Part shown: piece by piece, positions 47,673 to 61,299 of the stretch | How the letters are laid out: each line of letters starts with the position of its first letter | Numbering within the stretch: position 1 is the stretch's first letter | NCBI GenBank assembly: GCA_951217055.1 | Contig: OX578283.1 | Coordinates: 63,890,228-63,954,227, forward strand | From: Gerris lacustris | Taxonomy: Eukaryota > Arthropoda > Insecta > Hemiptera > Gerridae | Direction of reading: 5' to 3' | DNA length: 64,000 nt | Notes under the pieces: generated by a model | Database searches by the model: none | The model's input: the letters and a program-made list of their open reading frames with translations, nothing else | Told to the model about the DNA's origin: nothing | Made by a program: the position numbers and the translations under genes

Positions 47673-49742
47673 GGGTCATTCTCAAATTATTTGGCTTTTT
47701 ACTGTTCCTTCACTATTTTAGGATGAATGTCTTAAAAAAAATAAGTTTAATGCACCAATTAGCTGCCAATGAATGCATAGAAACTAATTATTAACTATAA
47801 GGCAACTAAAAATTTACGATTTATTACTATATAAAAAAAGAAGATGAAAAATCATGGTAATTTAACAAGAGTGTTACTGTAACTATGCCTACATCCTCAG
47901 GTTTGAGTGCAATTTTCAATTGTAAATTTAAATAAATATTCAAAAGATTTGTTTTTAATTTGTTCCACACATTCTGAAGTACTGCCAGTAACTAGTATTT
48001 CAACTCCAGGAAACATAGAATATACTTTTTCTAAAGAATTATATTTCGTACCCAACCTCTAACAAGAGTGTTACTAATAATATAAGAACGCTTTATCTTG
48101 GAAATTCAACAATAACATTAGTAAGATTGACACCAGTGCGTCCCCACTCCACGTGCTAACCAAGCCTACAGGTTTGATTAGCGTTTCTTAAAACCTCCTT
48201 GGAGTAGGTGTCGCAGCTCTTCAATAACATGGTAAGTATTTTTATTCTCTTACAAGAGTGTTACCTTATTTTATACCTGCAACTAATTATTTATTTAGAA
48301 TAAAGATTGGGATCACATACTTATTACGTATGTATACTCAGAAAAACTAAAACTTCTATAAAATTCTATTAATAAATAAGATATTAAGGAAGTTAAATGG
48401 CTATTTTACAAGAGTGTTACTGAACAAGAGTGTTACTCCACTCAAGCAACACTCTTGTAAACGCTGGTGATATATCCTGTATAGCTTTGTTTTGAAGTGC
48501 TTGAATTTTTAGTATTGTTATTACTTTTCCTATTAGGCACTGAGTAATGCTGAAAAGCAAAGGATGTGCAGAAAAAAGAAATCAGGACCCTGTCAGAGAT
48601 CTGGACTACACACAAAAACACAAGCTGAGGTAGAATATATGTTTGTTTGACATTTTCCTTTCTGTTGTACATACTTTGAGAAAGTTGAACTAATTAAAAT
48701 ATCTGTAAGCTTAAATGTATTTAAATATGTAATAATTACTGTTTGATTCATAGAAATGAGAAAAGGAAGAAATATGAGGACATGTCTACGAGGGAGCACA
48801 GACAAGTTAATGAAAAAGTATTGGCGGTTACATAAGTGCATGTATAAGTATCAAGCTGGTGAATTGTTCTAGTGCCTTTTTACTTTTCCTCAAAGATCAA
48901 GTAATAACTACAATTTATTATAAGTCAGATTATAATAATTATAATTAATGTAATGGCATTTTACTTTGTTGTCGTAAGACTAAAATTGTATTTTGTCTAA
49001 AAGTCTTTGTGTTCTTTTTTCATTAAAGTTTGAATTTCGTGTTTCGTTTTTTGTTGTAATTTTTCCCAATTATTTTTATAATTAATTTTGATCAACATTT
49101 TGTGGTTTTATTATGGTTTCTTTTTTAAATGTGCATGTATTGACATAATGGTTCACAAGAGTGTTACTCCTGTCTACGAGAGTGTTACCGTTTACAAGAG
49201 TGTTACCGATGGTAATTTAACATTTTTAGCCCTCTATACAAACATATACTTTCAATAATGCTACACTATGATATTATACAACGCCTCTCAAAACCCTTGT
49301 GACATTTTCGTTTCTTAAAATTGATTTATGTAGATACAATTGGAAATATTAAATTGTAAAATCTTCATGAAGGTAACACTCTTGTTGAAACTACATTAAA
49401 GCTATTATAAAAATATAAAAAATGAAGAATATAATATTACTGTGGACTAGAAAACTTCGCACACTTCTAAATACTACGGATTTATTAGATTGAATTGACA
49501 AATAATAAATAATTTTAATGTTGCATACTTGGTAACACTCATGTTCATAAAATTCAATTCATCTATCAAAATGAATGAAATTTTAAAAAATTGTTAATTA
49601 ACTCGCAAATTTCAGAGTTATTTGATTAAAAGAATAGTTAATCAACATTCACTACAAAATTCATAAGTATTTAATTAATTTTTTTTTAGACATTTTTCAT
49701 TGTGAGCAAAACCGAAAAAGCCAAATAATTTGAGAATGACCC
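47673..49742. mobile_element. 2,070-bp DNA transposon with 28-bp inverted ends and dispersed internal motif
   Basis: The ends GGGTCATTCTCAAATTATTT.. (47673-47700) and its exact inverse (49715-49742) enclose 2,070 bp. GCTA is repeated on both sides (47669-47672, 49743-49746). Eleven copies of ACAAGAGTGTTAC lie inside: plus strand at 47865, 48062, 48252, 48408, 48424, 49155, 49176 and 49194; minus strand at 48448, 49372 and 49531. No transposase frame is recognisable. It is inserted in a family B repeat. A 4-bp duplication would suit Sola-type elements, but that assignment is a guess. Confidence 0.85.
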
Positions 49743-49945
49743 GCTAACTATAGCCCGGAGATCTATAGAGGTTTCATAGTATTTTCAACCGTCTACTTCC
49801 ATTTATTCACGTAAATGATCGAAACTTTTGACAAGATTTAAGAAAGAGGTGAAAATTAAAATAAGCTGTAAGAACATAAAATTATCAAAGAATACGACGT
49901 AGAGTGCGAGGATGCTATGTACCACACTTATTGGCAAACTATTTA
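49743..49945 (-). repeat. family B repeat, right part of the split copy
   Basis: Continues the copy interrupted at 47672: TATAGCCCGGAGATC, CGTCTACTTCC, then GATGCTATGTACCACACTTATTGGC, cited here as its two halves GATGCTATGTACC and ACACTTATTGGC. Confidence 0.75.
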
Positions 49946-50068
49946 TTATTTTAACAGTATTTAGTAGAAAAAAATGGAATTCAATCGATACATAACTCTA
50001 CCAATATTTGAACATGAAAATGTCAAAAATCACTTGGAAAATTAAATTGGCATAACATGTGAAAAATG

Positions 50069-50106
50069 CCAACCTAACTTCTATCTTAGCATGGAAGTTA
50101 GGTTGG
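50069..50106. repeat. hairpin with perfect 13-bp stem
   Basis: CCAACCTAACTTC and GAAGTTAGGTTGG are separated by 12 bases; weaker pairing (AAATTGG/CAATTT) continues outside. Confidence 0.7.
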
Positions 50107-51018
50107 AAATTTTCAATTTAGAGGCAAGTTAAAAAGTTATAACATAAAATAATTCAATCTCATATTATGAGATCTTCGAAGAATTTTTCACAACTCAAAA
50201 GTTAATGGGCAACACTTCCATAATACTAAGTTATCTTTATAATACGAAAATTTTTAATAAACATTATTATAATGTTATATTGCATATTGAGTTCTCATAA
50301 ATTAGAAAAAAAAAATATTTCGTTTTTATCTCATCATATATTTTTTATTGCAGATATTCGCGACATTTCTTATCTCTATTATCCTTTAGATCCGGTTTCG
50401 TCCAAAAGAACAAGAGAAACTCGTTAAAACCGAGAAAGAAAAAAATCACTAATTAAATTTCACCCCAAGACCGTACCTAAAGAGATATTTTTTTGTCTTC
50501 CCTCACTTTGGACCCAAAGAAACCACTAATCCGTGTTCATTTCAAAAAGGCTTTGCCCAATGCGATGTGACTTTGGGTTCTAATACATTTTTTGACTTCT
50601 TAAAAATGTTATCTCTATAATTTTAAAGATATAGTAGCTTTTTTTTTTTTTGAGAAGAGTATTATTTAGTCAAATATTTTCTTCTTTATCAATCATATTA
50701 ATTTTTAAAAGCATAAATGAGCAAGGAGCCCAGGCATTTAGATAATGCCATTGATTTAAAAATAATAATTAGTTCATTAAGTAAAATAAAAATAATTTAA
50801 AAATTAAAAAAAAAATATATATAAGGAATAACTTATTTGGATAAGCAGGGTAATGATTATTGCATTTATATTTGATACATTTCAGAACAATTACCCATTA
50901 AAGATACATCGTGGATAAAAATAGTGAAATTAGATGGTTGTTGATCATAATATAATAATATAATATAAATCAAATTATAATTATTATTAACTACGGGAAA
51001 CAGACAGAGAAAAATACA

Positions 51019-51092
51019 CTCCAGCGCTGGGATTTGAACCACAGGCCTCTATATTTCCGGTATAGCGCTCTACCAACTAAGCTACGCAGGAG
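51019..51092 (-). repeat. tRNA-like sequence (SINE head or tRNA pseudogene)
   Basis: On the minus strand the A box reads TAGCTTAGTTGGTAGAGC and the B box GGTTCAAATCCC. D stem and anticodon stem (CTATA/TATAG) are intact and the acceptor has six of seven pairs. The T stem has two mismatches, and the loop CCGGAAA lacks the invariant U33, so a working tRNA is unlikely. The sequence after it (GCTGGAGTGTATTTTTCTCT) looks like the body of a SINE. Confidence 0.65.
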
Positions 51093-51444
51093 AATGATTT
51101 CCTCTGACGTTAATGATAGCTTGTCCCGAATTTAAGCTTTCAATTTTCCACAAATCTGAGAAGTCAACATTAATGACATAGAACTAGACCGAGAAATAAC
51201 GCTTATAATTATAAAGTACCCAATTAGTACCTGTACCTAGTACAATCAATTAGAAATTCAAATTTGAATTTGATTTAAATTAAAACTTAATCTTTCCTTA
51301 GTATGAATACTACCAAAATCGTAAAATATGAAAATAATATAATAGTAAAATTATATTAGGGTTGTCCTCTAGCATTGTAGCAAATAATTATCAAAGGCGG
51401 CAACTTTTTGTGGAATTGCGAACCACTAAAAAATACTCTGCGCC

Positions 51445-51916
51445 AATTAGTGTGGGACTTAGTTTCCTCACGTCTAATTTCGTATACTTCTTGTTGGTTA
51501 AAATTGATCTGGGGCTATCTGGAGGTTACTTTCAACTAACCATCCAAATTTGATAAAAATCAGATAAGTATAATTTTGAAAATATAGGTGTAAATAAATG
51601 TATGTTTGTGTGCATATGGAAGAGAAACAAATAGGCACAGAAGGTTGAAGCTTATATGGGTCCAACAATGGGTTTATTACGGCCTACCATCATAATTATA
51701 TTAAAATTGGACGAGTAGTTTTTATGATATATTGGTTAGCAAAAATTGAGAGTCATTGAGAGCGGCAGACTGACCGACAAACACGAAACCAAAAAATGTT
51801 CCCAAATGTTTGAAAGGATTTCTGTCTTGGAATTTTTTATATCGGAGACATAAAACATTTTCTTCCTTCAAAAGGATCACACAGCTTCCGTTACCATCAG
51901 TAAGCTCGGAAGCAAA
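51445..51916 (+). repeat. family B repeat
   Basis: From GCGCCAATTAGTGTGG to the 3' stem-loop CTTCCGTTACCATCAGTAAG-CTCGGAAGC; the middle part before GATCTGGGGCTATCTGG is shortened. Confidence 0.85.
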
Positions 51917-52867
51917 ATCTTTATAGGTCAATTTCAGTTTAATAATAATTAGTAGATGTGCATAATGGTGGCAATATTCATTTCTGTGGAAGTTTATTTC
52001 AAGAGGAGATGTGTAAAGTTATAAATATTTATTGGATATTATACATTTTTCACAAGGAATGTGGTGAAAGTATGAAATTTGAATCCTGGGTTAGTTAGAT
52101 ATTATTTCCCAGATTGTTACTAAGGCTCAGCGAGAAGTAATAATAACGATACAGAAGTAACACTCTCGGTACAGAAGTAATCTTGTTAATTTTCAAGCAA
52201 AGTTGATTAAAATTGCACCGATGACAGATGCAAACCATTTTCTTTTAAGTAATTACCAAGTTCGTAATATTAAATGTAATAGTCATGGGACATTTCACAA
52301 GTCTATTAGTTATGAAAGTTTTGAAGTTAAAGATTTAGTTGAATGAACGCAATAAAGGTGCGGAGTTAACTAGACGCGTGATTTAGTTATACTATTAATA
52401 ATCTAAAAAATACAAACCACATATTAAACTATAATAAACATATTTACAAAATGAAACGTATAATTTAGATTTACAAAATCAGGTAACTTATCAAATGCAA
52501 AGAGACTGGGAACATACGCCAGAAATAACTTTGAAAATAGGGTCGCGATTAAAGTGAATCGATAAGTTAATTTATTAGGGCTACATTATAGAAAGTTTAA
52601 GAAGTGCAGTAAGACGGCTGGCCGGTGAGTGGTTCTATATGGACAGTGTCAGGTTACCACCGCAAAGTCGTCCGTTCAGGTCTGGCGCTCATACACTGCT
52701 CAGGTAACACAAACCTTCCAAGTATTCACGCCTTCCCACTTAATACATAATCAACTTCTCTTATCAAATTATCAATATCCTTTTACTATTAAGTTTTTAC
52801 TTTTTCTTAGCACTATAATAAATATGTAATACCACGGTTTAGATTTTGTATCTTCTTAGCGTAATTT

Positions 52868-53640
52868 GTTTAGCGATGGATGGAAAAGCACATATCCATC
52901 GATGGAGATAATGGATGGATCGAAGAAGATAAACAAATGATAGACGTGCTCCTTCAACTGATAAAAATGATGAATGGAATTGAAATAAAGGATTGATGTA
53001 CTTGCTGTCGTATTCATTTAAAGATTAGCGATGGATGGAAAAGCACATATCCATCAATGGAGATAATAGGTGAATTAGAGAAGATTAACAATTGATAGAC
53101 GTGCTATCATATCCTTCAATTAATAAAAATATGGATTCAATCAATAAAAATATGGATGCAGCGAGAGCGTTCAAAGGTGAATTTCACTTATCGTTATCAC
53201 TACTTCTCATATGGAATGGATGGAATGGAGATTAAGGACAGATGTATTTGCTGTCGTATCCATTTAAAGTTTAGCGATGGATGGAGAAGCACATATCCAT
53301 CGATGGAGATAATGGATGGATTGAAGAAGATTAACAACTGATAGACGTGCTATCATATCCTTCAATTAATAAAAATGATGAATGGAATGGAGATTAAGGA
53401 TTGATGTACTTGCTGTCGTATCCATTTAAAGTTTAGCGATGGATGGAAAAGCACATATCCATCGATGGAGATAATGGATGGATTGAAGAAGATTAACAAC
53501 TGATAGACGTGCTATCATTTCCTTCAAAATGGAAAATGAGGAATGGATTGTTATCGTATCCATCACAAATGGAATGGATATTAAGGATTGATTTACTTGC
53601 TATCCTATCTATTTCATTGGTTAATGGATAGTGATTAGAT
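52868..53640. repeat. tandem array, about 160-bp unit, four or more copies
   Basis: TTAGCGATGGATGGA begins units at about 52870, 53025, 53271 and 53433. Each contains AGCACATATCCATC, GATAGACGTGCTATCAT and CTTGCTGTCGTATCC; the third unit is enlarged. The last copies degrade from about 53540. Confidence 0.9.
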
Positions 53641-53939
53641 ATTGACGAATCTGCTGTCAGATAAAGATGCAAAATTATAATTTTTTTGGTGAAGACGTTG
53701 TATAGTTATTGAGGTATACCTCATTCATGAGTCGCTGTCACACATTGGAGAAAATATCAACTGAAGCAACACTTAAAAGCCAATAACGTTTCCATGATTT
53801 TCAGAAAAACAATGATGACATGAACTAAACTTTATATTGATTAAAAACTTAAGTAAAACTGTACTTGATTTTACCAATCAAATTTAAAGCCTCCAGAAGA
53901 GAAATATTCTTTTCCGGTCAGATTGTATTGTTTCTCCGT

Positions 53940-54600
53940 TCCAAATGCTAACAAACGAGAATTCTTTTCGTGGGTTAAAAGAATGCAGAATTGAAGCAAA
54001 AGAGTCCGGATTCGAAAAAACAAGATTTAAATATTATTCGGGTACCTCTGTTTGTCTTTGAAACCCGAATCCCTTGTATGTTTTTGTTCATGAAAAGGGG
54101 GGAAGTAGTGATTACGCGTGCAATTTGTGCGAACAAAGGTTTTGGAAGGCCCCCCCCCCCCTTATTGGAAGAACAAACCCACATTGTCCCCTCGACAGAG
54201 TATATCAGTGAAATCTTCCCCTTACCAAAGAGCCACACATGCTCTTCTAAACATAAAACGTCTTCCAACAAACAACAAAGCTGATAAAAAAGAGAACCAA
54301 ATGCAAAAAAGGCTCTTGGAGGCGTGCTATATCGAAGAAGGTAATAAAGACACGGCACAAGCAAACCACCCTCCCTGATAAATAAACAAAACCGTCTCAT
54401 TAAGAGACCGGATAACTTTCATGTCAATTAATTCTTGGGCTGGACTCGTCGTCGCCCAGAACCCGGGTACACTCTCTCCATCCTTCCTCCCCCCAATTAA
54501 AACCGAGCGCAATCTGCATATTCCATAAACTCCCCGGACCGTCGTGATAGTGTTTTTAAATCCTCCGTGCACTTCATCCGTTAATCCAATAGGCGTAACT
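53940..54600. other. complex unique block with a 12-base C run
   Basis: The sequence is richer in G and C than its surroundings and has a C12 run at 54150-54161. It contains a 141-codon minus-strand frame (53975-54400) with no family features and with a glycine run made by the C tract; I do not call it a gene. The block may be regulatory or an old insertion. Confidence 0.4.
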
Positions 54601-55564
54601 TAGAACAGACCAACGAAACCACAATACCATAACTTTAGAAGAACCAAGATTATTTCCTAAAACATTAAATGGAACGTTTATTTTTTGACTTAATTAAAAT
54701 ATTTCACTACACGGATATATAAATTGGACGATATTTAGTCCAAGATAAAAACCTTTACAATTTTCTCAACGTGCGTATCACTGACAAAAATCTAAAAGAT
54801 TACATTTTTTTTCTAATATACTTTTAATCGACTTCTTTTATATACGATATACGATAAATAATTCCACGAAACGATAAAGATCAGAAATCTCTAAAATGAA
54901 CCACCATTTGAATAATTAAAGAAACAAATCGGATCTAGATTACGAATTAAAAATGTTCATGATTCTTTTTAATAAATTTACGTACGAGTATATCGGTTCC
55001 TTACAAAAGTTTTTAAAATTTATTAATCGATCACAAATACTAAAAAGTCACAGATTAAACTAATGTTTATGAAGTTATTTTCACAAGTCAAAACACCGCT
55101 ATCAGATAAATTGGCTATATCGCGATTATTTAAATTTTATCGATTATGCCTATATAGCAATTTAAAAGAATAATTATATTTTTTTGAAGAAATTATAACA
55201 TGCTTTAAAGCCATTCAACGTTTAACAACATAAAAGTAACAATGGATTTAATAAGTGTTTTAGAAACTATCTATATATAAAATTCAAAGGTATTTTCTCG
55301 CAGTAAGGTTCAATTAACAATATAATGCATTGTGTTTAGGTCAATACGATTATTACTTGAATGAACAATGCATTGTCTTGCGAGAATAATGCACTTTTAA
55401 GAATTTCCTCGAATCAACTTTACAGGTTTCTTTCAGTCAATTCATTTATAGGAATTTCTCGTAATAAGAATTCATCAACTAACAATTAATAAGTACCAGC
55501 TTTGACTTGAATAAAACAATATATTGTTATATTATGTATTATAATATATTTCTTTCTTTACTTT

Positions 55565-55567
<3 letters not shown>

Positions 55568-55653
<86 letters not shown>
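55568..55653. repeat. compound (TA)n(GA)n microsatellite
   Basis: About 29 TA units pass directly into about 14 GA units. Confidence 0.95.
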
Positions 55654-56009
55654 CCTTAACAACTGGGCCAATTTCGATGAGCTTTAGCATACATATGTTT
55701 AGAAAAACCATACAAGAGAAGAAATCGAGAAATGAAATTTATCTCTAAATTTGTGGGCGCGAAAACCTCATAAACAAGCTCAGAAGAAAGGTGAAAAAAA
55801 GGAAACGATCGAAAACGGATAAAACGCATTTAATTAAAACATGCGACCCACGCACAGTGGGCATGTTGTCTATTTAAATATGACTAACTATACAAGTCGT
55901 TCCCCGGTAAGTTCTATAAGTTCTATTCCCGGGTGGGACAAAGTTATTTGATACAATGTTAAATAATAATTATATGTAAACACAAGAAATGGACAACACT
56001 TACCAAGAA

Positions 56010-56476
56010 CAGTAGGACCCCGTTAATCCGGACACGCGGTAATTTAAAACCCTCGGTAATCCAGGGACGATTCTTCACCAAGAATGCAAGCACGTAACAA
56101 TAAAAATTATATCGCAAACCACTTCTTACGATCATTCTCACAAACCCTGTGCACAATGAAAACTGGGAAAATACACTAAAAAATGTAAATTTAAAAGATT
56201 TTGTGTTCAGTCTATTTTATAGTTGAAACTGATAGGAATGTACATTGTGTATGTTCAATCACAGACATATGTAAATAAAACTTCTATTACATTATTACGT
56301 TCATACTGAAATTTTAATTTATCCATACTTATGTTAATATGAATACAGAACCTATACATATTTTTTTTTTTTTTAAATGTTTTATGTTATTTCTTTAATA
56401 ACCTCACTAATCCGGAAATTCCACTAATCCGGGCAACCCTGTGCCTGAATTCATCCGGATTTATGGGGTACCACTG
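56010..56476. mobile_element. pogo/Tigger-like MITE, 467 bp
   Basis: The left end CAGTAGGACCCCGTTAATCC matches the inverse of the right end, which reads CAGTGGTACCCCATAAATCC. Subterminal TAATCCGG strings recur (56027, 56408, 56432). TA follows the right end; the left flank is AA, perhaps a mutated TA. CAGTRG(A/T)ACC..TNATCCG ends are typical of pogo-type Tc1/mariner elements. No transposase. Confidence 0.8.
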
Positions 56477-57745
56477 TAATTATGTACTCGTACAGTAAAT
56501 ATTTAGTACAAGTCGTATTTTTATTTTTTTATTTATTTATACATTGAAGAAGGCTGCTTTTTGCAATGCGAAACCTTTTTTATTTTCATGAACACAACTT
56601 TTTTTTACAGTAGATTGGGTAGGAAATATTCTTGCTATGGTATAGATTCTCTACTTTGCCTCTAAAATGTAAGTGCAACTATTATTCAATTAATTTAATT
56701 TAAATCTACAGTAGGATACAAATCATTTTTGTAGTATTCCTAGATTTTAATTAAATCTATAATTAAATATTTTACAATAGAGGGTCAAAACGTTTATTTA
56801 TTTTTTATTTATTTTTAGATATTTCATTATCAGTTGGTAAAGATCTGCATCGGCGTTGCTACCCACGTCTAATTCTTTCTCTTCTTCAGCCCTTTTTCTT
56901 CTCTGTACCTTGTACTTCTTCTTTATCTTCCTCCGATATCTAGAGGATACTTAGCGGGAGGTCTCCAACCATTCTAATCTTCCAGAGAAAATTTCCGGGT
57001 GTCAAGTTAAATTAAAAAAAAAAACTTGTGCCGAACATTACTTGTTTTAAAGTTTTGTCTTTTTTTGAAGACATTGCTGCATTCCCTTTGCTGCTTGTAT
57101 CGATAATCAGTTGATGACCAGATGTGTTTGAACGTTAGTTCTGGCCATTTTGGTCACTGACTCCTCTAAGTCTTCAAGTTGTTAGGACCTTAGCATAATC
57201 TCTATTCTGCATCTCTCTTGGGCTAAAACACCGTTAGTTCTCGAGTGCGCTATCTTTCTTACTTTCGTTCACTGCCCTTTTTTAGTGGACATCCTTTTGG
57301 AACGCTTATTTTTCCCAGTACCGTTTCATTTTGTTAAAAGTATTTCCAGATTTTTATATATATTTCCCCCCTTAACTTCCAAAACACGTACAATCAAAGA
57401 CATTTTAGCATTCTTTTGATAAAAATATATAAATGATAGTATTTCTATTTAGATATCTCAACAGCAACAATGAATACATAAGTAGAAACGGTAAAACTTA
57501 TAGTATTCCATGAAAAGTAAATACATTGTTTTAAAACTATTCACTAAGTCTATTCAGATACTAATCTATCTGTTTTGCATAGTGAATAAGCATTGACACA
57601 TTTACCTCCCATTTGCGTAAATGGTAGACATTAACTGCAAGTATATTCTGAGTGCAAGAAATGTCCGTGTTCAAAAAATAAATCTTAGTTTTTCCCGCGG
57701 GGAAAACATTTTTGACATTTTTGCCCTTTATCGTCTGCTAAGTGT

Positions 57746-58344
57746 ATCTATCTTAAATTGCTAATTACGAAACACAATCTATCTTAAATTGCTAATTACG
57801 AAACATAATCTATCTTAAATTGCTAATTACGAAACACAATCTATCTTAAATTGCTAATTACGAAACACAATCTATCTTAAATTGCTAATTACGAAACACA
57901 ATCTATCTTAAATTGCTAATTACGAAACACAATCTATCTTAAATTGCTAATTACGAAACACAATCTATCTTAAATTGCTAATTACGAAACACAATCTATC
58001 TTAAATTGCTAATTACGAAACACAATCTATCTTAAATTGCTAATTACGAAACACAATCAATCTTAAATTGCTAATTACGAAACACAATCTATCTTAAATT
58101 GCTGATTACGAAACACAATCTATCTTAAATTCCTAATTACGAAACACAATCTATCTTAAATTCCTAATTACGAAACACAATTTATCTTAAATTGCTAATT
58201 ACGAAACACAATCTATCTTAAATTGCTAATTACGAAACACAATCTATCTTAAATTCCTAATTATGAAACACAATCTATCTTAAATTGCTAATTACGAAAC
58301 ACAATCTATCTTAAATTGCCAATTACGAAACACAATCTATCTTA
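57746..58344. repeat. tandem array, 19 copies of a 31-bp unit
   Basis: The unit contains AATCTATCTTAAATTGCTAA followed by TTACGAAACAC. Copies are nearly identical, with a few GCTAA to CCTAA or GCTGA changes in the later part. Confidence 0.98.
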
Positions 58345-59285
58345 ACATTATGGTCACTCACTAACAGAAGCTATCTGTAGAATCGAGTTCGTATTTGGTC
58401 GCAACGGACTCATTGCAGAAAATAAGATAATCTTAAGGGCCTTCAACTATTCTCTCTCAAGGACTGTTCATAATGTCATCCATTAGATGATGACAACAAT
58501 ATGATGATGACAACGATAGTACAATGAGTAATATACAATCCGTAATAGAATATTTTTTTATTAAGCACATAGCTTAAGATCAAAAGGGTTTTTGATTTTA
58601 AACAAAGTATATTAACACAAGGAAAAATTTGTATTTTATACCACGAACACTTTATCAAGCTTATCATTAATTCTTTGAAAAATCCTTTTACCCATAAGTG
58701 TAGAAATTTACTTACATTAAATATTTAAATTAATAAAAAAAAAACCCATTCCAACACTATTATTTTCCCATCGACTGATAAATAAGGGAATATGATGAAC
58801 GTTACCATGATTAAAATATTTTTTTTTTTTAAAAAAAGATACATAAATATATAAGTAAATAATGTTCTCAGGTCCATCTTATATATATATATATATATAC
58901 ACATTGTTTTGTTAACAAAAAGAAGCGAAAAATGGCTAAAATAAATCAGATTTATTTATTCATATATTCGAAAAAAAGATTTATCACTATTTTCTCAAAA
59001 AATAAAGATTTATTCCAGCAGGATCACCAGATAATAAAAAGGACATTCATTAAGTGAAACATACTGGAAATTTTAAGTAGGAAAAAATTAATGTATATAA
59101 AAAAAAACACTTTTGCCCCAAACATATTTTGAATTTGTTTTTAACCAGAAAGTAAAAAAAAGGAGATAGAAATTGATCCCTCTAATGGATGGAATGGAAG
59201 GGTTTTTTTACTTTAATGGTACTCCATCATTCTCTTATCTCTTCAGTGACATTCTCCCATCATCTAAATCATATTTAAAAAATGT

Positions 59286-59350
<65 letters not shown>

Positions 59351-59355
59351 ATATT
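59286..59355. repeat. (TA)n microsatellite
   Basis: TA run with one phase slip (ATT) near 59339. Confidence 0.95.
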
Positions 59356-60679
59356 AAAAAAAAGGAAAAAGATTGTTTTGATTTGATTTTTTTAAGTATA
59401 GAAAACATGTTTTAATGGTATTCATGATTAAACCATTAGCGGAAGAATGAATCCCAGTGGTAAGATGAGGGTGGATGTCTTAATGTATAGATTACGTTAA
59501 AGAAAAATAGCGTGTATAATTGGGAACCTCTTCCATTTTGATTTTTTTCCCATGTATTCCTTACATTACCTATAATATATTCGTATTAACAAAAAGAGTA
59601 AAAAGAAAAAAAAAATTATCAATAAGTTAAAGAAAGAAGAAAAGGGGGAAGAAAAGAATTATATTAAGATTTTGATCCGGCTCAAAGGACCAAAAAAAAG
59701 TATTTGGCATGTGACTTACAGATGGAGAAAGGTCTCTTTTTAAAGTGAGGCAGTCCATTACAACTTGACACTTAGCAAAATAAAATGTTCAACTTGGAAA
59801 AAAATTTACCAAAAAAACCTTCCTTTTAATTGATGGGTTAAAATTCCGAATTCGCTAACTTAAATACAGTCCGCATACTTCTCACCCTCGGTTTGGTACG
59901 ACATTTAAAACTCCTTTAACACTCTCAGCATTCTTCTTTTCTCAAACCACTTTTAATTGTTTCGTTTTTTTAATTTAAGTTTAAGGATGCAGAAAACTAT
60001 TGTCTCAAATTCGTTTTATTTTTAAAGAAGTTAAGAAGCAATATTAAACTATGCAGAGAGAAACAAATCAGACCCTCATTAAGCCATGAGAAAAAGGACA
60101 CCTTTATAATGAAAATATCCAACGAAAACAAAATGAAAAAAAAAAAAAGAAAAAAATAATTAATAAGATATTCGTGTAACACATTACAGTTTCCAAAAAA
60201 ATATTTATTTAATTTATTTCAACACAACAGGTTGTTTTTAACACTAAAAAAAAACCCAAAATAATCCTCATTATTTTTTTAAAATAAATAAATGCAATTT
60301 AAATCAATTTATTTTTTCTTTTAGGAGAAACAAACAAACAAATTTAAGCTAATTAAAAAATTTAACAGATCCAAGTATAAAGTTAAAATTAGAAGCAAAT
60401 TGTTAAAAAAGTGAAAATTCGGAGGTAATGAGAGTTCTGAGATTTAGGATAAAGGACATAAATTCTCTTTTTTTTTTTAGGTACGAGTGGGTTTTGTTAA
60501 TTTATAAAGGTTTTGTTTGATGTCAATTTATAGATAAACATTTAAAGTCTGTAATAGCTACAGAAATAAGAAAAGAAATACAGATATTTAAGAGGAATAC
60601 AATAAACAAGGTCTTCACTCAAAAGTAATTGTACTTGAAACAATTTGACTAGTTTCGGCTGTTCTAATGCAGCCATATT

Positions 60680-60896
60680 CAGATAATCTGTTGGCTATGA
60701 AGTTCAGATAATCTGTTGGCCATGAAGTTCAGATAATCTGTTGGTTATGAAGTTCAGATAATCTGTTGGTTATGAAGTTCAGATAATCTGTTGGTTATAA
60801 AGTTCAGATAATCTATTGGTTATGAAAGTTCAGATAATCTGTTGGTAATGAAGTTCAGATAATCTGTTAGTTATGAAGTTCAGATAATCTATTAGT
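60680..60896. repeat. tandem array of a 25-bp unit
   Basis: Eight to nine copies of AGATAATCTGTTGGTTATGA followed by AGTTC. The first copy starts at the edge of an inverse CTGAATATGG..CGAAAC hairpin (60652-60681). Confidence 0.95.
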
Positions 60897-61299
60897 AACT
60901 GGTAGGTGCTCAGTTACTGTAATACAGAATTAATCACCTTATCTAAATATGGTAAATAAAATGCTATGGTTCCAAAAAAAAATAGATATCATTAGAATGC
61001 TCTTTCAAACATAACGATTATAGCATGAAGTTAGTTTATGTGATAATCATTTTCGGAAGACATCTATGAGGGTTATACAGAATGGAAGGAATAATAGGTA
61101 TAAACAAAAGAGGAAATGACTTTAATTAGAATAATGTACTTTTTGAAATGATCCGTTTTTCCCAATGTCGATGTTATTGGAACAAAATGAGGGTTGTCTA
61201 GAGAACTTTTTTTTTTTTTTTTAAAAATGTTACCGTATATAATAAGAGTACTATTTTTCAAGTCTTATTAAGGTGTTGGATTGAGTTGGATTAGGGTAT

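Noticed and set aside
51019..51092. Functional tRNA-Ser(GGA)
   Set aside because: U33 is missing, the T stem has two mismatches, and a serine tRNA should have a long variable arm. Kept only as a tRNA-like repeat.
53975..54400. 141-codon minus-strand frame
   Set aside because: No domain, signal or family resemblance. It includes a glycine run produced by a C12 tract and has no splice or start context. Chance frame in a less A/T-rich block.
57746..58344. CRISPR-like array
   Set aside because: The 31-bp units abut directly with no unique spacers, and the genome is eukaryotic. It is a simple tandem array.
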